64,000 nt of DNA from Pseudosulfitobacter pseudonitzschiae (GTDB lineage: Bacteria > Pseudomonadota > Alphaproteobacteria > Rhodobacterales > Rhodobacteraceae), in assembly GCF_900129395.1 (NCBI RefSeq), contig NZ_FQVP01000003.1, forward strand, positions 310,001 to 374,000, in the 5' to 3' direction. The notes under the pieces are model-generated. The model ran no database searches. It saw nothing but the letters and a program-made list of their open reading frames with translations, and had not been told where the DNA came from. A program made the translations under genes and the position numbers. Below are positions 25,318-33,479 of this stretch, one piece after another (position 1 is the first letter of the stretch; every line of letters begins with the position of its first letter).

Positions 25318-26688
25318 ATGTCTATTCCACAGTCCGGCGGCGGGCCGATCGAACATCACGACCAATTGGCACAATACCTGGCCGACGGCTGCAAGCCCAA
25401 GGAAGACTGGCGCATTGGCACCGAGCACGAGAAATTCGGTTATATCAAGGACACGCTGGAGCCGCTGCCGTTCGAGGGCAAACAGTCGATCGTGGCCGTG
25501 CTGGAAGGCTTGCGCGACCGCTATGGCTGGTCCGAAGTGCGTGAAGGCGGGCACCTGACGGGCCTTGAGCTGGACGGTGCGAACGTGTCGCTGGAACCAG
25601 GCGGGGCGCTGGAGCTGTCCGGTGCCCCGCTGGAAACCATTCACGGCACCTGTGACGAGGTCAACGAACACCTGCGTCAGGTCAAGGACATCTCGGACGA
25701 GATCGGCGTCGGTTTCATCGGTCTGGGCGCGGCGCCGACGTGGATGCACGAGGACATGCCGCTGATGCCCAAGGGGCGCTACAAGCTGATGGACGCCTAT
25801 ATGGGCAAGGTCGGCACGATGGGCCGCACGATGATGCGGCGCACCTGCACCGTGCAGGTGAACCTGGATTTCGGGTCCGAGGCGGACATGGTGCAAAAGC
25901 TGCGCGTGGCGCTGGCCTTGCAGCCGGTCGCGGTGGCGCTGTTCGCCAACTCGCCGTTTTTCGAGGGCAAGCCCAACGGTCACAAATCATGGCGCAGCCG
26001 CGTCTGGCGCGATCTGGACCCGGCGCGCACGGGCATGTTGCCCTTCGTCTTTGAGGATGGGTTCGGTTTCGAGGCCTGGGTGCAATACGCGTTGGACGTG
26101 CCCATGTATTTTGTCTACCGCGATGGCAAGTACATCGATGCGCTGGGCATGTCGTTCCGCGATTTCCTCAAGGGGCAACTGCCTGCGCTGCCGGGTGAAA
26201 AGCCGACCCTGTCCGACTGGGCTGACCATCTGACCACGGCTTTCCCCGAGGCGCGGATCAAGAAATTCATCGAGATGCGTGGCGCGGACGGCGGTCCGTG
26301 GCGGCGGCTGTGCGCGCTGCCTGCGTTCTGGACCGGCCTGATGTACGACCAGGGCGCGTTGGACGCGGCCTGGGATCTGGTCAAGGATTGGGATGCGGAA
26401 ACCCGTGAAGGTCTGCGGGTTGCGGCCTCGGTCGATGGGTTGCAGGCGCAGGTCGGCGATGTGTCGATGATGGACATCGCCCGCGCGTCGCTGGAGATTT
26501 CCAAGGCCGGCCTGCAAGCGCGTGCGCGTCCGGGTGCGGGCGGGCTGATCCCTGACGAGACGCATTTCCTGAACGCACTGCACGAAAGCGTCGAAACCGG
26601 CCAGACCCCTGCAGACGAGCTGTTGGCCCATTACAACGGTGACTGGAACGGCGACCTGAACCGGATCTTTGCCGAGTATTCCTATTAG
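25318..26688 (+). CDS. gshA: Glutamate--cysteine ligase, plant/alphaproteobacterial type
   Basis: A 456-residue ATP-dependent ligase making gamma-glutamylcysteine, the first glutathione intermediate. It belongs to the plant/alphaproteobacterial branch: IGTEHEKFGY near the N-terminus, GGALELSGAPLETIH, GLGAAPTW, MMRRTCTVQVNLDFGSE, ANSPFFEGKPNGHKSWR and FIEMRGADGGPW are recognisable family blocks. Length is normal for this group. Its last bases overlap the stop of the convergent exported-protein gene. Confidence 0.93.
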   Translation: MSIPQSGGGPIEHHDQLAQYLADGCKPKEDWRIGTEHEKFGYIKDTLEPLPFEGKQSIVAVLEGLRDRYGWSEVREGGHLTGLELDGANVSLEPGGALELSGAPLETIHGTCDEVNEHLRQVKDISDEIGVGFIGLGAAPTWMHEDMPLMPKGRYKLMDAYMGKVGTMGRTMMRRTCTVQVNLDFGSEADMVQKLRVALALQPVAVALFANSPFFEGKPNGHKSWRSRVWRDLDPARTGMLPFVFEDGFGFEAWVQYALDVPMYFVYRDGKYIDALGMSFRDFLKGQLPALPGEKPTLSDWADHLTTAFPEARIKKFIEMRGADGGPWRRLCALPAFWTGLMYDQGALDAAWDLVKDWDAETREGLRVAASVDGLQAQVGDVSMMDIARASLEISKAGLQARARPGAGGLIPDETHFLNALHESVETGQTPADELLAHYNGDWNGDLNRIFAEYSY

Positions 26689-27188
26689 GATTTCGTGAGG
26701 CTGATCTCGACCACGTCGGCTGTGCCTGCGGGCTGGCCGACACGGATGCTGTGCGCGCCCATATGCATGATTTGCGCCCCTGCGGGATAGTGCAGACTTG
26801 GCGCCTCGCGGCCCAGAGACAGGTTCAGTCCGGTCGCCAGACGCGCGGCGGATTGGCCGGTTTTCAGCTTGGCACCTGGGATGTTGCCCGCGCGGACCGC
26901 GCACCTGTCATGGCCTGCGCCCCCCTGAACAACCTGCGCGACAAGCTGGTCGTTTGCGCCGTGCAGGGTGGTGGTGCCATCGGCGGCTGTCTGGTGTGTC
27001 TCGAACGCGCCGCTGCCCAGCAGGCCGTCCAAGGCGCGGGATGGGTCATCGGCATTGGGCAGGCAATGTGTCAGAAACAACTGTTCGGCCTGTCCGACCA
27101 GCGGTGGGGGCGGGGCCAGACCGCCTTGGGCTCCGGCATCGGCAGGGATCATCACGGCGGTGGCAAGGGCCATACAGATCAGTCGCAT
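26685..27188 (-). CDS. Exported hypothetical protein
   Basis: A 167-residue protein with a signal peptide (about 1-21, cleavage near AGA-QG). The mature part has two cysteines (THCLPN and HDRCAVRAG), which could form a periplasmic disulfide, and a C-terminal beta-rich part ending VVEISLTKS. The start at 27188 has AGGAG eight bases upstream. I recognise no family. It is the last gene of a same-strand set with two small membrane proteins and a GbsR-type regulator. The 3' end overlaps the gshA stop by four bases. Confidence 0.7.
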   Translation of the reverse strand: MRLICMALATAVMIPADAGAQGGLAPPPPLVGQAEQLFLTHCLPNADDPSRALDGLLGSGAFETHQTAADGTTTLHGANDQLVAQVVQGGAGHDRCAVRAGNIPGAKLKTGQSAARLATGLNLSLGREAPSLHYPAGAQIMHMGAHSIRVGQPAGTADVVEISLTKS

Positions 27189-27256
27189 TTTGGGTCTCCT
27201 ATCGGGGGCAAGGTGACGGTTGGCTGGCCTGTCGTCAACAGACCAGCCGCAGTCTC

Positions 27257-27598
27257 TTAGGCGGCAGTTCCCGCAGGCGCGTCCTTGACCACGGCGCGCA
27301 GGGTGCCGACGGCATGGGTAAAGCCCAACCCCAGACACAAGGCTGCCAGTCCCAGCGCCACCATCAGCCCAGCGGCTGGTTCGGATTGGACAAGAGGCAG
27401 TGCGCCACCAATCAACGCCACGCCGCCCGCGCCAATGGCGCAAAAGCCGGTGGCGATGGTCACTGCCGCCGCGCGGGCGGCTTGCCGTGCCGCGGGGCAT
27501 TCACCCAACAAGCTGCCGATTTTCAGGATCATGGCTGCCAGTGCAACCAGCATGCCAAAGGCAATGGCAATGTATATCAAGGCAAGTATCAGCATCAT
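27257..27598 (-). CDS. Small hypothetical membrane protein
   Basis: A 113-residue protein with three predicted transmembrane helices (about 3-24, 43-67 and 75-96) and a short hydrophilic C-terminus. AAGGAG lies just upstream of tandem ATG codons at 27598 and 27595; spacing favours the second. The middle helices are rich in Gly and Ala. It is separated by 24 bp from the upstream membrane protein gene on the same strand and so is likely part of the regulated module. No family was recognised. Confidence 0.7.
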   Translation of the reverse strand: MMLILALIYIAIAFGMLVALAAMILKIGSLLGECPAARQAARAAAVTIATGFCAIGAGGVALIGGALPLVQSEPAAGLMVALGLAALCLGLGFTHAVGTLRAVVKDAPAGTAA

Positions 27599-27622
27599 AT
27601 GTCTCCTTTGTGATGCGGGAAT

Positions 27623-28072
27623 TCAATGTGGCACGCGGCTGAAATCGCTGCGCAACCGGTTGTAGATCCACCCAAAAGCCCATCCCCACAGCGGTCCGAG
27701 GATCAGCCCGAAAAAGCCGTAGAACAGGACGATGGCCGCCAAGTCGCTGTTTGGGACCAGCAGGCCATAGGCGCAGCCAGCGATTGCACTGCCAATCACG
27801 ACGGCGAAGGCCAAAGTTATGATCCCGTTTGTGTCGCCCTTGCGGAATCGCAAGTGGATCAGCAGTGCCGGGGTGGCCAGTAGCAGGTAGATCGGCCCGC
27901 CGAACACCAGCGCAAAGACCGGGATAAACAGGGCCCAGAACCCCAGCAAAGCCACCAACAGCGGCGCACCGAACAGGGCGATGAAAAATGCCACCGGATC
28001 AATCAGGTAACGGGGCCCTGGGCGGGCTGCGCGCCAGAAAATTCCGTCGTATTTTACAGTTATTTCTGTCAT
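27623..28072 (-). CDS. Hypothetical membrane protein under a GbsR-type operator
   Basis: A 149-residue integral membrane protein with four predicted helices: two in about 25-75 (FFIALFGAPLLVALLGFWAL, IPVFALVFGGPIYLLLATPA) and two in about 85-135. The ATG at 28072 has GGAG nine bases upstream; a GTG at 28102 overlapping the regulator stop is the alternative. A 20-bp inverted repeat (28062-28081) covers the start codon and matches the one before the regulator gene, so direct repression is likely. Function unknown. Confidence 0.72.
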   Translation of the reverse strand: MTEITVKYDGIFWRAARPGPRYLIDPVAFFIALFGAPLLVALLGFWALFIPVFALVFGGPIYLLLATPALLIHLRFRKGDTNGIITLAFAVVIGSAIAGCAYGLLVPNSDLAAIVLFYGFFGLILGPLWGWAFGWIYNRLRSDFSRVPH

Positions 28073-28081
28073 TTCAGAAAT
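28062..28081. promoter_or_regulatory. Operator ATTTCTG-N6-CAGAAAT over the membrane-protein start
   Basis: A perfect inverted repeat with 7-bp arms and a 6-bp spacer overlaps the ATG at 28070-28072. It has the same arms and spacing as the site at 28659-28678 before the regulator. Two identical sites flanking one MarR/GbsR-type gene are strong evidence of its binding motif. Confidence 0.7.
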
Positions 28082-28098
28082 CTCCAGTCGTGAAAAAA

Positions 28099-28644
28099 TC
28101 ACTCCACCTCGGGTTTCGATTTCCCCTTGGGGATAAAGCGGGCAATGCGCGCGCCCATCTTGAGCAGGGTCAGTTGCACGCCACGCGGAATGCGGTCGAT
28201 GTCGGTGTACCAGTCGTCGAACAGCTGCATCGTCTCCAGCGTGTCGTCGATACGCTTTTGCACGGCGGCGGGGGTGGCATCGGTCGCGGCCTGTGTCTTG
28301 ACCTCGCGCAGCGCGGCCAGCGTCGGCGCATATTCCCGTTCGCGGCGTGTGCGCACCACGGTCTGGACCAGGTCGAACATATCGCGGATCGAATGGAAAT
28401 GATCGCGGCGGTCACCCAACTGGCGACTGGCCTTGACCAACCCTTGGCTTTGCAGCTCTTTCAGCCCGGTCGAGACATTCGAACGCGCGAGGTTCAGCAA
28501 TTCGCATATATCCTCGGCGGTCAGCGGCTCGGGCGAGATGTGCAGCAGCGCGTGGATTTGCGCCACGGACCTGTTGGTGCCCCATTTGTTGCCCATCTCT
28601 CCCCAGTGGAGGATAAAATCTTGCATGGCGGGGGTCAGGTGCAT
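28099..28644 (-). CDS. GbsR/MarR family transcriptional regulator
   Basis: A 181-residue winged helix-turn-helix regulator of the GbsR group. The N-terminal LTPAMQDFILHWGEMGNKWG is diagnostic; the DNA-binding part is ICELLNLARSNVSTGLKELQ with the wing at KASRQLGDRRDHF; a long C-terminal helix provides dimerisation. The ATG at 28644 fits the family N-terminus; an ATG at 28656 is also in frame but sits directly against the operator with no ribosome-binding site. GbsR proteins in Bacillus sense choline; the ligand here is unknown. The two matching operators indicate autoregulation plus control of the downstream membrane-protein genes. Confidence 0.87.
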   Translation of the reverse strand: MHLTPAMQDFILHWGEMGNKWGTNRSVAQIHALLHISPEPLTAEDICELLNLARSNVSTGLKELQSQGLVKASRQLGDRRDHFHSIRDMFDLVQTVVRTRREREYAPTLAALREVKTQAATDATPAAVQKRIDDTLETMQLFDDWYTDIDRIPRGVQLTLLKMGARIARFIPKGKSKPEVE

Positions 28645-28658
28645 TTCACATCTCATTA

Positions 28659-28678
28659 ATTTCTGTAATGACAGAAAT
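28659..28678. promoter_or_regulatory. Operator ATTTCTG-N6-CAGAAAT upstream of the GbsR-type gene
   Basis: A perfect palindrome ATTTCTGT-AATG-ACAGAAAT, i.e. ATTTCTG-N6-CAGAAAT, lies 14 bp before the preferred regulator start. It duplicates the arms and spacing of the site at 28062-28081 and is probably the autoregulatory operator. Confidence 0.7.
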
Positions 28679-28741
28679 ATCAGAATTTACTGTCACGTCA
28701 AGCCTGTTTTCGACCGGCCTTTCAGGGCAAGCGGCTGGCAG

Positions 28742-29350
28742 TCAGGATTTTTGTCCGATCTTCGGCTCGGTGCCCTGGCGGATCCGGGTGATGTTCGCAC
28801 GGTGACGCCAGAACACCAGCAGCGTCAGCGCGATGCCCAGCAGCAGCATCGTGCCGTTTCCGGTCAGGACCAGCAGGAATGTGGATACCGCCGCTGCCAT
28901 CAACCCGCCCATGGACGAAATGCGTGTCAGCGATGCGGCGACCGCCCATGCGATGCAGCAACCAAGGCCGACGGGCCAGGCCAATGCCCACATCAGCCCC
29001 AGGAAGGTCGCCACGCCCTTGCCTCCCTTGAAGCCCAGCCAGACCGGATAGCAATGGCCCAGCATCGCCATCAACGCGGCCAATTGGGCGGCGTCTTCGC
29101 CTGAATAGACCCGCGCCAGCAACACGGCCACCACGCCTTTGCCCGCGTCCAGCAACAGGGTCAGGGCGGCGGCGGTCTTGTTGCCGGTGCGCAGCACGTT
29201 GGTGGCCCCGATGTTGCCTGACCCGATCTCGCGCAGGTTGCCCAGTCCCAGCAGTTGCGTCAGCAGCAGGCCAAAGGGGATGGACCCCAATCCGTAGCCA
29301 ATGAGCGCCCACAGCAAGAGGGTCAGGGAAGAGCTTTCGATCAGCGGCAT
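28742..29350 (-). CDS. plsY: Acyl-phosphate glycerol-3-phosphate acyltransferase
   Basis: A 202-residue inner-membrane acyltransferase that starts phospholipid synthesis by moving an acyl group from acyl-phosphate to glycerol 3-phosphate. The three conserved loops are present: GSIPFG near the N-terminus, the GSGNIGATNVLRTGNK segment with the acyl-phosphate site, and the FKGGKGVATFLG phosphate loop. Its ATG directly abuts the stop of the upstream pyrC-like gene, so the two are co-transcribed. Confidence 0.95.
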   Translation of the reverse strand: MPLIESSSLTLLLWALIGYGLGSIPFGLLLTQLLGLGNLREIGSGNIGATNVLRTGNKTAAALTLLLDAGKGVVAVLLARVYSGEDAAQLAALMAMLGHCYPVWLGFKGGKGVATFLGLMWALAWPVGLGCCIAWAVAASLTRISSMGGLMAAAVSTFLLVLTGNGTMLLLGIALTLLVFWRHRANITRIRQGTEPKIGQKS

Positions 29351-30655
29351 TCAGGACCCCATTTCAAAGACACATGCGCCGTCCACATATGTTGCCAGCA
29401 CCTTACCCTGCATCCGCTGGCCGTCAAACGGCGTGTTGCGGGATTTCGACCGTAGGGTTGTGCGGTCCATGACAAAGGGCGCATCGGCGTCGAACAGGAC
29501 CAGATCGGCAGGCGCACCCGCAGCCAGACGGCCCGCAGGCAGGCCCAGACGTTTCGCAGGGTTCAGTGACATGGCGCGCCATAGCTGCGGCAGATCGATC
29601 AGCCCAGCGTGTACCAGCCGCAACGCGGCGGGCAGGAAGGTTTCCAGTGCCACGGCCCCGCTGGCGGCTTCCTCGAAGGGCAGGCGTTTGCTTTCTTCGT
29701 CCTGCGGCGTGTGCATGGACGAGATGATGTCGATCAGCCCCGAGGCCACGGCCTCGGCCACCGCCACGCGGTCGTCTTCGTCGCGCAGGGGTGGTTTCAA
29801 TTTGAAGAAGGTGCGATAGTCGGCCACGTCCAACGCGTTCAGTGTCAGGTGGTGCACGGAGGTGCCTGCGGTGATGTCCAGCCCGTTGGCCTTGGCCCGG
29901 GCCAGCGCGGGCAGGGCGCGGGCGGTGGTGATCTGGTCGACGTGATAGCGTGCGCCGGTCATCTCGATCAGCGCGATGTCGCGGTCCAGTGCCATGCGCT
30001 CGGCCATCGGCGTCACCCCCGGAAGGCCGCGCAACGAGGCGAACTTGCCCGAAGTCACGCAAGCGCCCTTGCTCAGCCCCGGCTCCTGTACATGCGCGAT
30101 CACCAGCGCACCCAGCGACCGCGCATAGGTCAGCGCGCGCGAGAACACCTTGGTGTCGGTTACCACGTGGTCGCAATCGGTAAAGGCGACGGCTCCCGCA
30201 TCCAGCAGGAAGCTGATTTCGGTCATCTCGCGGCCCATCCGTCCCTTGGTCAGCGCGGCCATGGGCAACACATGCACAGGGGCTGCTTCGCGGGCGCGGC
30301 GGATGACGAATTCCAGCGTTTCGGGGTTGTCGATGGCCGGATCGGTGTCGGGGCGGGTTACGATGGTCGTGACACCGCCCGCAGCAGCGGCAGCACCGGC
30401 GGACCGGAAGCTTTCCTTGTGCCGTTCGCCGGGTTCGCAGACCTTGACGCCGATGTCGATGATGCCGGGGGCCAGGTATTTGCCCGCACAATCGATGATG
30501 CTGTCAGCGCCATAAGTTTTCGGGTTCTCAACGGGTTGGGTCAGGATGTTGGTGATCTTGCCATCCTCGACCAGAAGGCCTCCGTCGATGATCTGTCCGG
30601 CTTCGGGGTCGATCAGGCGGGCGTTGGTAAAGAGGGTCAGGGTCAAGGGCGGCAT
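29351..30655 (-). CDS. Dihydroorotase-like protein lacking metal ligands (PyrC'/PyrX type)
   Basis: A 434-residue amidohydrolase-fold homologue of dihydroorotase. The core blocks are recognisable (KESFRSAGAAAAAGGVTTIV, TSVHHLTLNALDV), but key residues are gone: the metal motif DxHxHxREPG reads DIGVKVCEPG (67-76), with G69 and K71 in place of both histidines, and the catalytic ATDHAPH region reads ISSMHTPQ. It is therefore probably a non-catalytic partner of aspartate carbamoyltransferase, as known for the PyrC' chains of pseudomonads. An active PyrC should exist elsewhere. The start is uncertain among 30655, 30661 and a GTG at 30673. Confidence 0.85.
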   Translation of the reverse strand: MPPLTLTLFTNARLIDPEAGQIIDGGLLVEDGKITNILTQPVENPKTYGADSIIDCAGKYLAPGIIDIGVKVCEPGERHKESFRSAGAAAAAGGVTTIVTRPDTDPAIDNPETLEFVIRRAREAAPVHVLPMAALTKGRMGREMTEISFLLDAGAVAFTDCDHVVTDTKVFSRALTYARSLGALVIAHVQEPGLSKGACVTSGKFASLRGLPGVTPMAERMALDRDIALIEMTGARYHVDQITTARALPALARAKANGLDITAGTSVHHLTLNALDVADYRTFFKLKPPLRDEDDRVAVAEAVASGLIDIISSMHTPQDEESKRLPFEEAASGAVALETFLPAALRLVHAGLIDLPQLWRAMSLNPAKRLGLPAGRLAAGAPADLVLFDADAPFVMDRTTLRSKSRNTPFDGQRMQGKVLATYVDGACVFEMGS

Positions 30656-30733
30656 CCTCATTCCGGTGTTCACACAGGCTTTAACGGGGATTGGGCCGTT
30701 GCGAAAGGGGAGAGGGGGCGGCGCTTGAGTGTA

Positions 30734-30757
30734 GAAGGTCAGATGAATTCGACCTTC
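30734..30757. other. Inverted repeat GAAGGTC-N10-GACCTTC
   Basis: A perfect 7-bp inverted repeat lies in the gap between the divergent pyrC-like and rraB-like genes. It may be an operator or a hairpin; there is no adjacent T-run on either strand that would make it a standard terminator. Confidence 0.4.
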
Positions 30758-30923
30758 ACGGCTTCAACTGATCCAAAAAAACGCACCGGGCCTGCGCGCA
30801 GAATGCAGTGTAGGTCTTAAAAGAGCCCAAAGTGCATGAGCCGAAAAATCTAGCGGTGGCCAAAGTCGTACTGCTATATTGATCACAAACCATCGAAATA
30901 CAGTGCAAACAGGAACACTCATT

Positions 30924-31271
30924 GTGGCTAAAAATCTAGAAGACCAAAAAAGAGAAACCTTCTCGGTGTTTGATGACCTTCAATCAAAACAAAGGCTGCC
31001 TGAGATGGCTATCGTCGATTTCCATTTCGTACCAATTAAGAACACTGCCAATTGGTCTGGATTTATGAGTGAAATTAAAGATATGGGTTACAAGTCGGAA
31101 CCTTATGAAGATGAAGGTACGCTTGAAATATCCACACGACCAATCGCTCTGAGTGCAGAGCGCATCTGGTTTCACGAAAAGCAATTTACGATAGTTGGGG
31201 AAAGATATGGATTCGCTCCGGACGGGTGGGGGTTTTTTGGCATAGAAAATAATAGAGACCTGATGAGCTAA
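30924..31271 (+). CDS. RraB-like regulator of ribonuclease E family protein
   Basis: A 115-residue acidic protein matching the RraB fold: an N-terminal KRETFSVFDDL start, the central MAIVDFHFVPIKNT..WSGFMSEIK block, and the closing ERYGFAPDGWGFFG, where the YG..xDGWG pattern is the family hallmark. RraB binds RNase E and limits mRNA decay in enterobacteria. GTG at 30924 is preferred (AGGA upstream); a TTG at 30879 is the longer choice. Its base composition is clearly richer in A+T than its neighbours and it lies on the opposite strand inside the pyrimidine gene string, so it looks acquired. Confidence 0.75.
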   Translation: MAKNLEDQKRETFSVFDDLQSKQRLPEMAIVDFHFVPIKNTANWSGFMSEIKDMGYKSEPYEDEGTLEISTRPIALSAERIWFHEKQFTIVGERYGFAPDGWGFFGIENNRDLMS

Positions 31272-31388
31272 TAGATTTGAACCGTCGGGCTTAACTTACA
31301 AACCATAGTAGCTTCGTCCCGCTCACCTGACCTTGCCCCATATCACACCTAAGGTCCGGTTTGGGTCAAATAGACCTGGCATTCGACA

Positions 31389-31817
31389 TCAGGCCTGCTT
31401 TGCCGTTGCCACAGCCTCGCGGATGCGGTCGGCCAGGGTCGAGGCCGCCTTGATCCCCACCGAGGTTCCGTCGCGGTGATCGTCATGACACCGCACGGCG
31501 ACGATGCTGCCGATGTGACTGACCTCGACGATATCGCGCAGGGCGACCGCGCGGGATTCGCCTGCTGTCGTGCGGCGGTCCTGGATGATCAGGAATTCGT
31601 CCGTCAGGCGCAGTACCGCGACCACATTGTCACCGTTTTCCCAATAGGGCCGCGTGGCCTGTGCGATCCATGCCACCGCCAGCACCGTCCAGGCCCAGAC
31701 CGGCAGGGACAGCGCCCAGACAATCGCCGCCATCGCGGCGCCCATCCAGAACAGCACCATCACCCGCCCAGCCATCACTGCAAGGTCCCGGCGATGGACT
31801 GTGTGGGTGAAGGTCAC
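31389..31817 (-). CDS. Hypothetical membrane protein (PH-like domain)
   Basis: A 142-residue protein with two hydrophobic helices (about 18-55: VMVLFWMGAAMAAIVWALSL then WAWTVLAVAWIAQ) followed by a small beta-rich domain with LRLTDEFLIIQDRRTTAGESR. The GTG start at 31817 overlaps the stop of the upstream gene (GTGA), the best evidence for this start, as no ATG lies near. The beta segment resembles membrane-attached PH-like (YdbT/DUF) domains. Function unknown. Confidence 0.65.
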   Translation of the reverse strand: MTFTHTVHRRDLAVMAGRVMVLFWMGAAMAAIVWALSLPVWAWTVLAVAWIAQATRPYWENGDNVVAVLRLTDEFLIIQDRRTTAGESRAVALRDIVEVSHIGSIVAVRCHDDHRDGTSVGIKAASTLADRIREAVATAKQA

Positions 31818-32353
31818 GCGATCCAGACGACAAGTGCGGTGATCAGAAAGATCACCAGCAGCGCCACCGTGGCCACGCGGCCTGACATGGCGGCATCCGA
31901 CACGGGCCTGCTGGCCTTGGGCGGGCCGCTGTAGGGATCGGCCGAGGCGCTGGTGATGGTTTCGGTGGTGGTCCATTCTACGGGCGGTGCGCCGAAGGTG
32001 CCGATCAGCGTCAGGTTGGGTGTGTCGGGCAGGGTCACGTTCAGATCGCGGAAGGCCAGCGACAGCACCACCAGAACATAGCCTTCGAGCGCGCGCAGGC
32101 GCCCCGCCTGCGGATCAAGCTGGGCGCGGGGGATGTCGTAGCCGGTGTGCAGGTAGTCATCCAGCCCCAGGTCGCCCAGATCGGCCACACGGAACAGTTC
32201 GATATAGTCGGGGTTCAGGTCGTTCGCGCCCAGCAGTTTCTGAATGCCGTGGGTGCCTTCGTCCAGGATGGCGCGGACTTCGGTTTCGGTCTTGTTGATG
32301 GCGAACAGGCGCAGGCGGCCACGTTCCATCGGGGGTATCTCGGCAAGGCTCAT
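31814..32353 (-). CDS. Hypothetical protein with C-terminal membrane anchor
   Basis: A 179-residue protein with a long soluble N-terminal domain (FAINKTETEVRAILDEG, LLGANDLNPDYIELF) and a single C-terminal transmembrane helix (about 158-178, VATVALLVIFLITALVVWIA), so it is a tail-anchored inner-membrane protein facing the cytosol. It overlaps the next gene by four bases. It lies 67 bp downstream of pyrB on the same strand. No family was recognised. Confidence 0.7.
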   Translation of the reverse strand: MSLAEIPPMERGRLRLFAINKTETEVRAILDEGTHGIQKLLGANDLNPDYIELFRVADLGDLGLDDYLHTGYDIPRAQLDPQAGRLRALEGYVLVVLSLAFRDLNVTLPDTPNLTLIGTFGAPPVEWTTTETITSASADPYSGPPKASRPVSDAAMSGRVATVALLVIFLITALVVWIA

Positions 32354-32420
32354 CTGATTGCCCTTTGCGGGTTATACTGGGTGCAGTTCAACATATGTCG
32401 CGCAGGCGGCGGGACCAGTG

Positions 32421-33362
32421 TCAGGCCGCTGCGCGTTCGGCGCGCAGGTTTTGCGCCAGCAGGTCCATCGCGGCCATGCGCACGGCCACGCCCATTTCCA
32501 CCTGTTCCTGAATGACGCTGCGGTTGATGTCGTCGGCCAGCGTGCCGTCGATTTCCACGCCGCGGTTCATCGGGCCGGGGTGCATGACGATAGCGTCGGG
32601 CTTGGCATGTGCAAGCTTTTCGGAATCCAGTCCAAAACGGTGGTAATACTCACGTTCGCTGGGGATAAAGCCGCCGTCCATACGTTCTTTTTGCAAGCGC
32701 AACATCATCACCACATCGACGTCTTTCAGCCCTTTGGCCATGTCGTCAAAGACTTCGACGCCAAATTCTTCGATGCCCGAAGGCATCAGGGTCGGCGGGG
32801 CGATCAGGCGGATGCGGTTCTCCATCTTGCCCAGCAGCATGATGTTGCTGCGGGCCACGCGGCTGTGAGCGATGTCGCCGCAAATGGCGATGGACAGGCG
32901 GTGCAGGCGGCCCTTGGCGCGGCGGATGGTCAGCGCGTCCAGCAGCGCCTGCGTGGGGTGTTCGTGGCGGCCGTCACCGGCGTTCAGCACGGCGCAGTTG
33001 ACCTTTTGCGCCAACAGGTCGACCGCGCCCGATTGCGGATGGCGCACCACCAGCAGGTCGGGGTGCATGGCGTTCAGGGTCATCGCGGTGTCAATCAGGG
33101 TTTCGCCCTTTTTGATCGAACTGGCCTGCATCGCCATGTTCATCACGTCAGCACCCAGCCGCTTGCCCGCGATTTCAAACGACGCCTGCGTGCGGGTCGA
33201 GTTTTCAAAGAACATGTTGATCTGGGTCAGCCCCGCCAGCGTGTCCGAATGTTTGGCGGTGCGGTTCAGGGTGACATAGTCATCCGCCAGATCCAGCAGT
33301 GTCGTGATATCTGAAGGGGCGAGCGGTTCGATGCCCAGCAGGTGGCGGTGTTTGAAGGTCAT
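32421..33362 (-). CDS. pyrB: Aspartate carbamoyltransferase catalytic chain
   Basis: A 313-residue catalytic subunit that joins carbamoyl phosphate and aspartate in pyrimidine synthesis. The carbamoyl-phosphate signature FFENSTRT is at 51-58; [14 protein letters not shown] and the C-terminal [13 protein letters not shown] are also present. No pyrI regulatory chain is nearby. The start at 33362 matches the usual N-terminus ([12 protein letters not shown]). A catalytically dead-looking PyrC homologue lies about 1.8 kb downstream on the same strand, the usual partner of this class of PyrB, here separated by three unrelated genes. Confidence 0.96.
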   Translation of the reverse strand: MTFKHRHLLGIEPLAPSDITTLLDLADDYVTLNRTAKHSDTLAGLTQINMFFENSTRTQASFEIAGKRLGADVMNMAMQASSIKKGETLIDTAMTLNAMHPDLLVVRHPQSGAVDLLAQKVNCAVLNAGDGRHEHPTQALLDALTIRRAKGRLHRLSIAICGDIAHSRVARSNIMLLGKMENRIRLIAPPTLMPSGIEEFGVEVFDDMAKGLKDVDVVMMLRLQKERMDGGFIPSEREYYHRFGLDSEKLAHAKPDAIVMHPGPMNRGVEIDGTLADDINRSVIQEQVEMGVAVRMAAMDLLAQNLRAERAAA

Positions 33363-33479
33363 GCGCGCGTCTCCGATGCTGCGGGCTTTATAGGGACGCT
33401 GCCGGGGGGCGGCAAGCATCGTGGCAGGCGGCGTGCAACAGGCGTTTTGTCTGGGCGCGGGGCGGCGTAGAGTGGGCGC

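Noticed and set aside
30674-31388. Mobile genetic element
   Set aside because: Base composition is unusual but no integrase, transposase, terminal repeats or attachment-site duplication was found.
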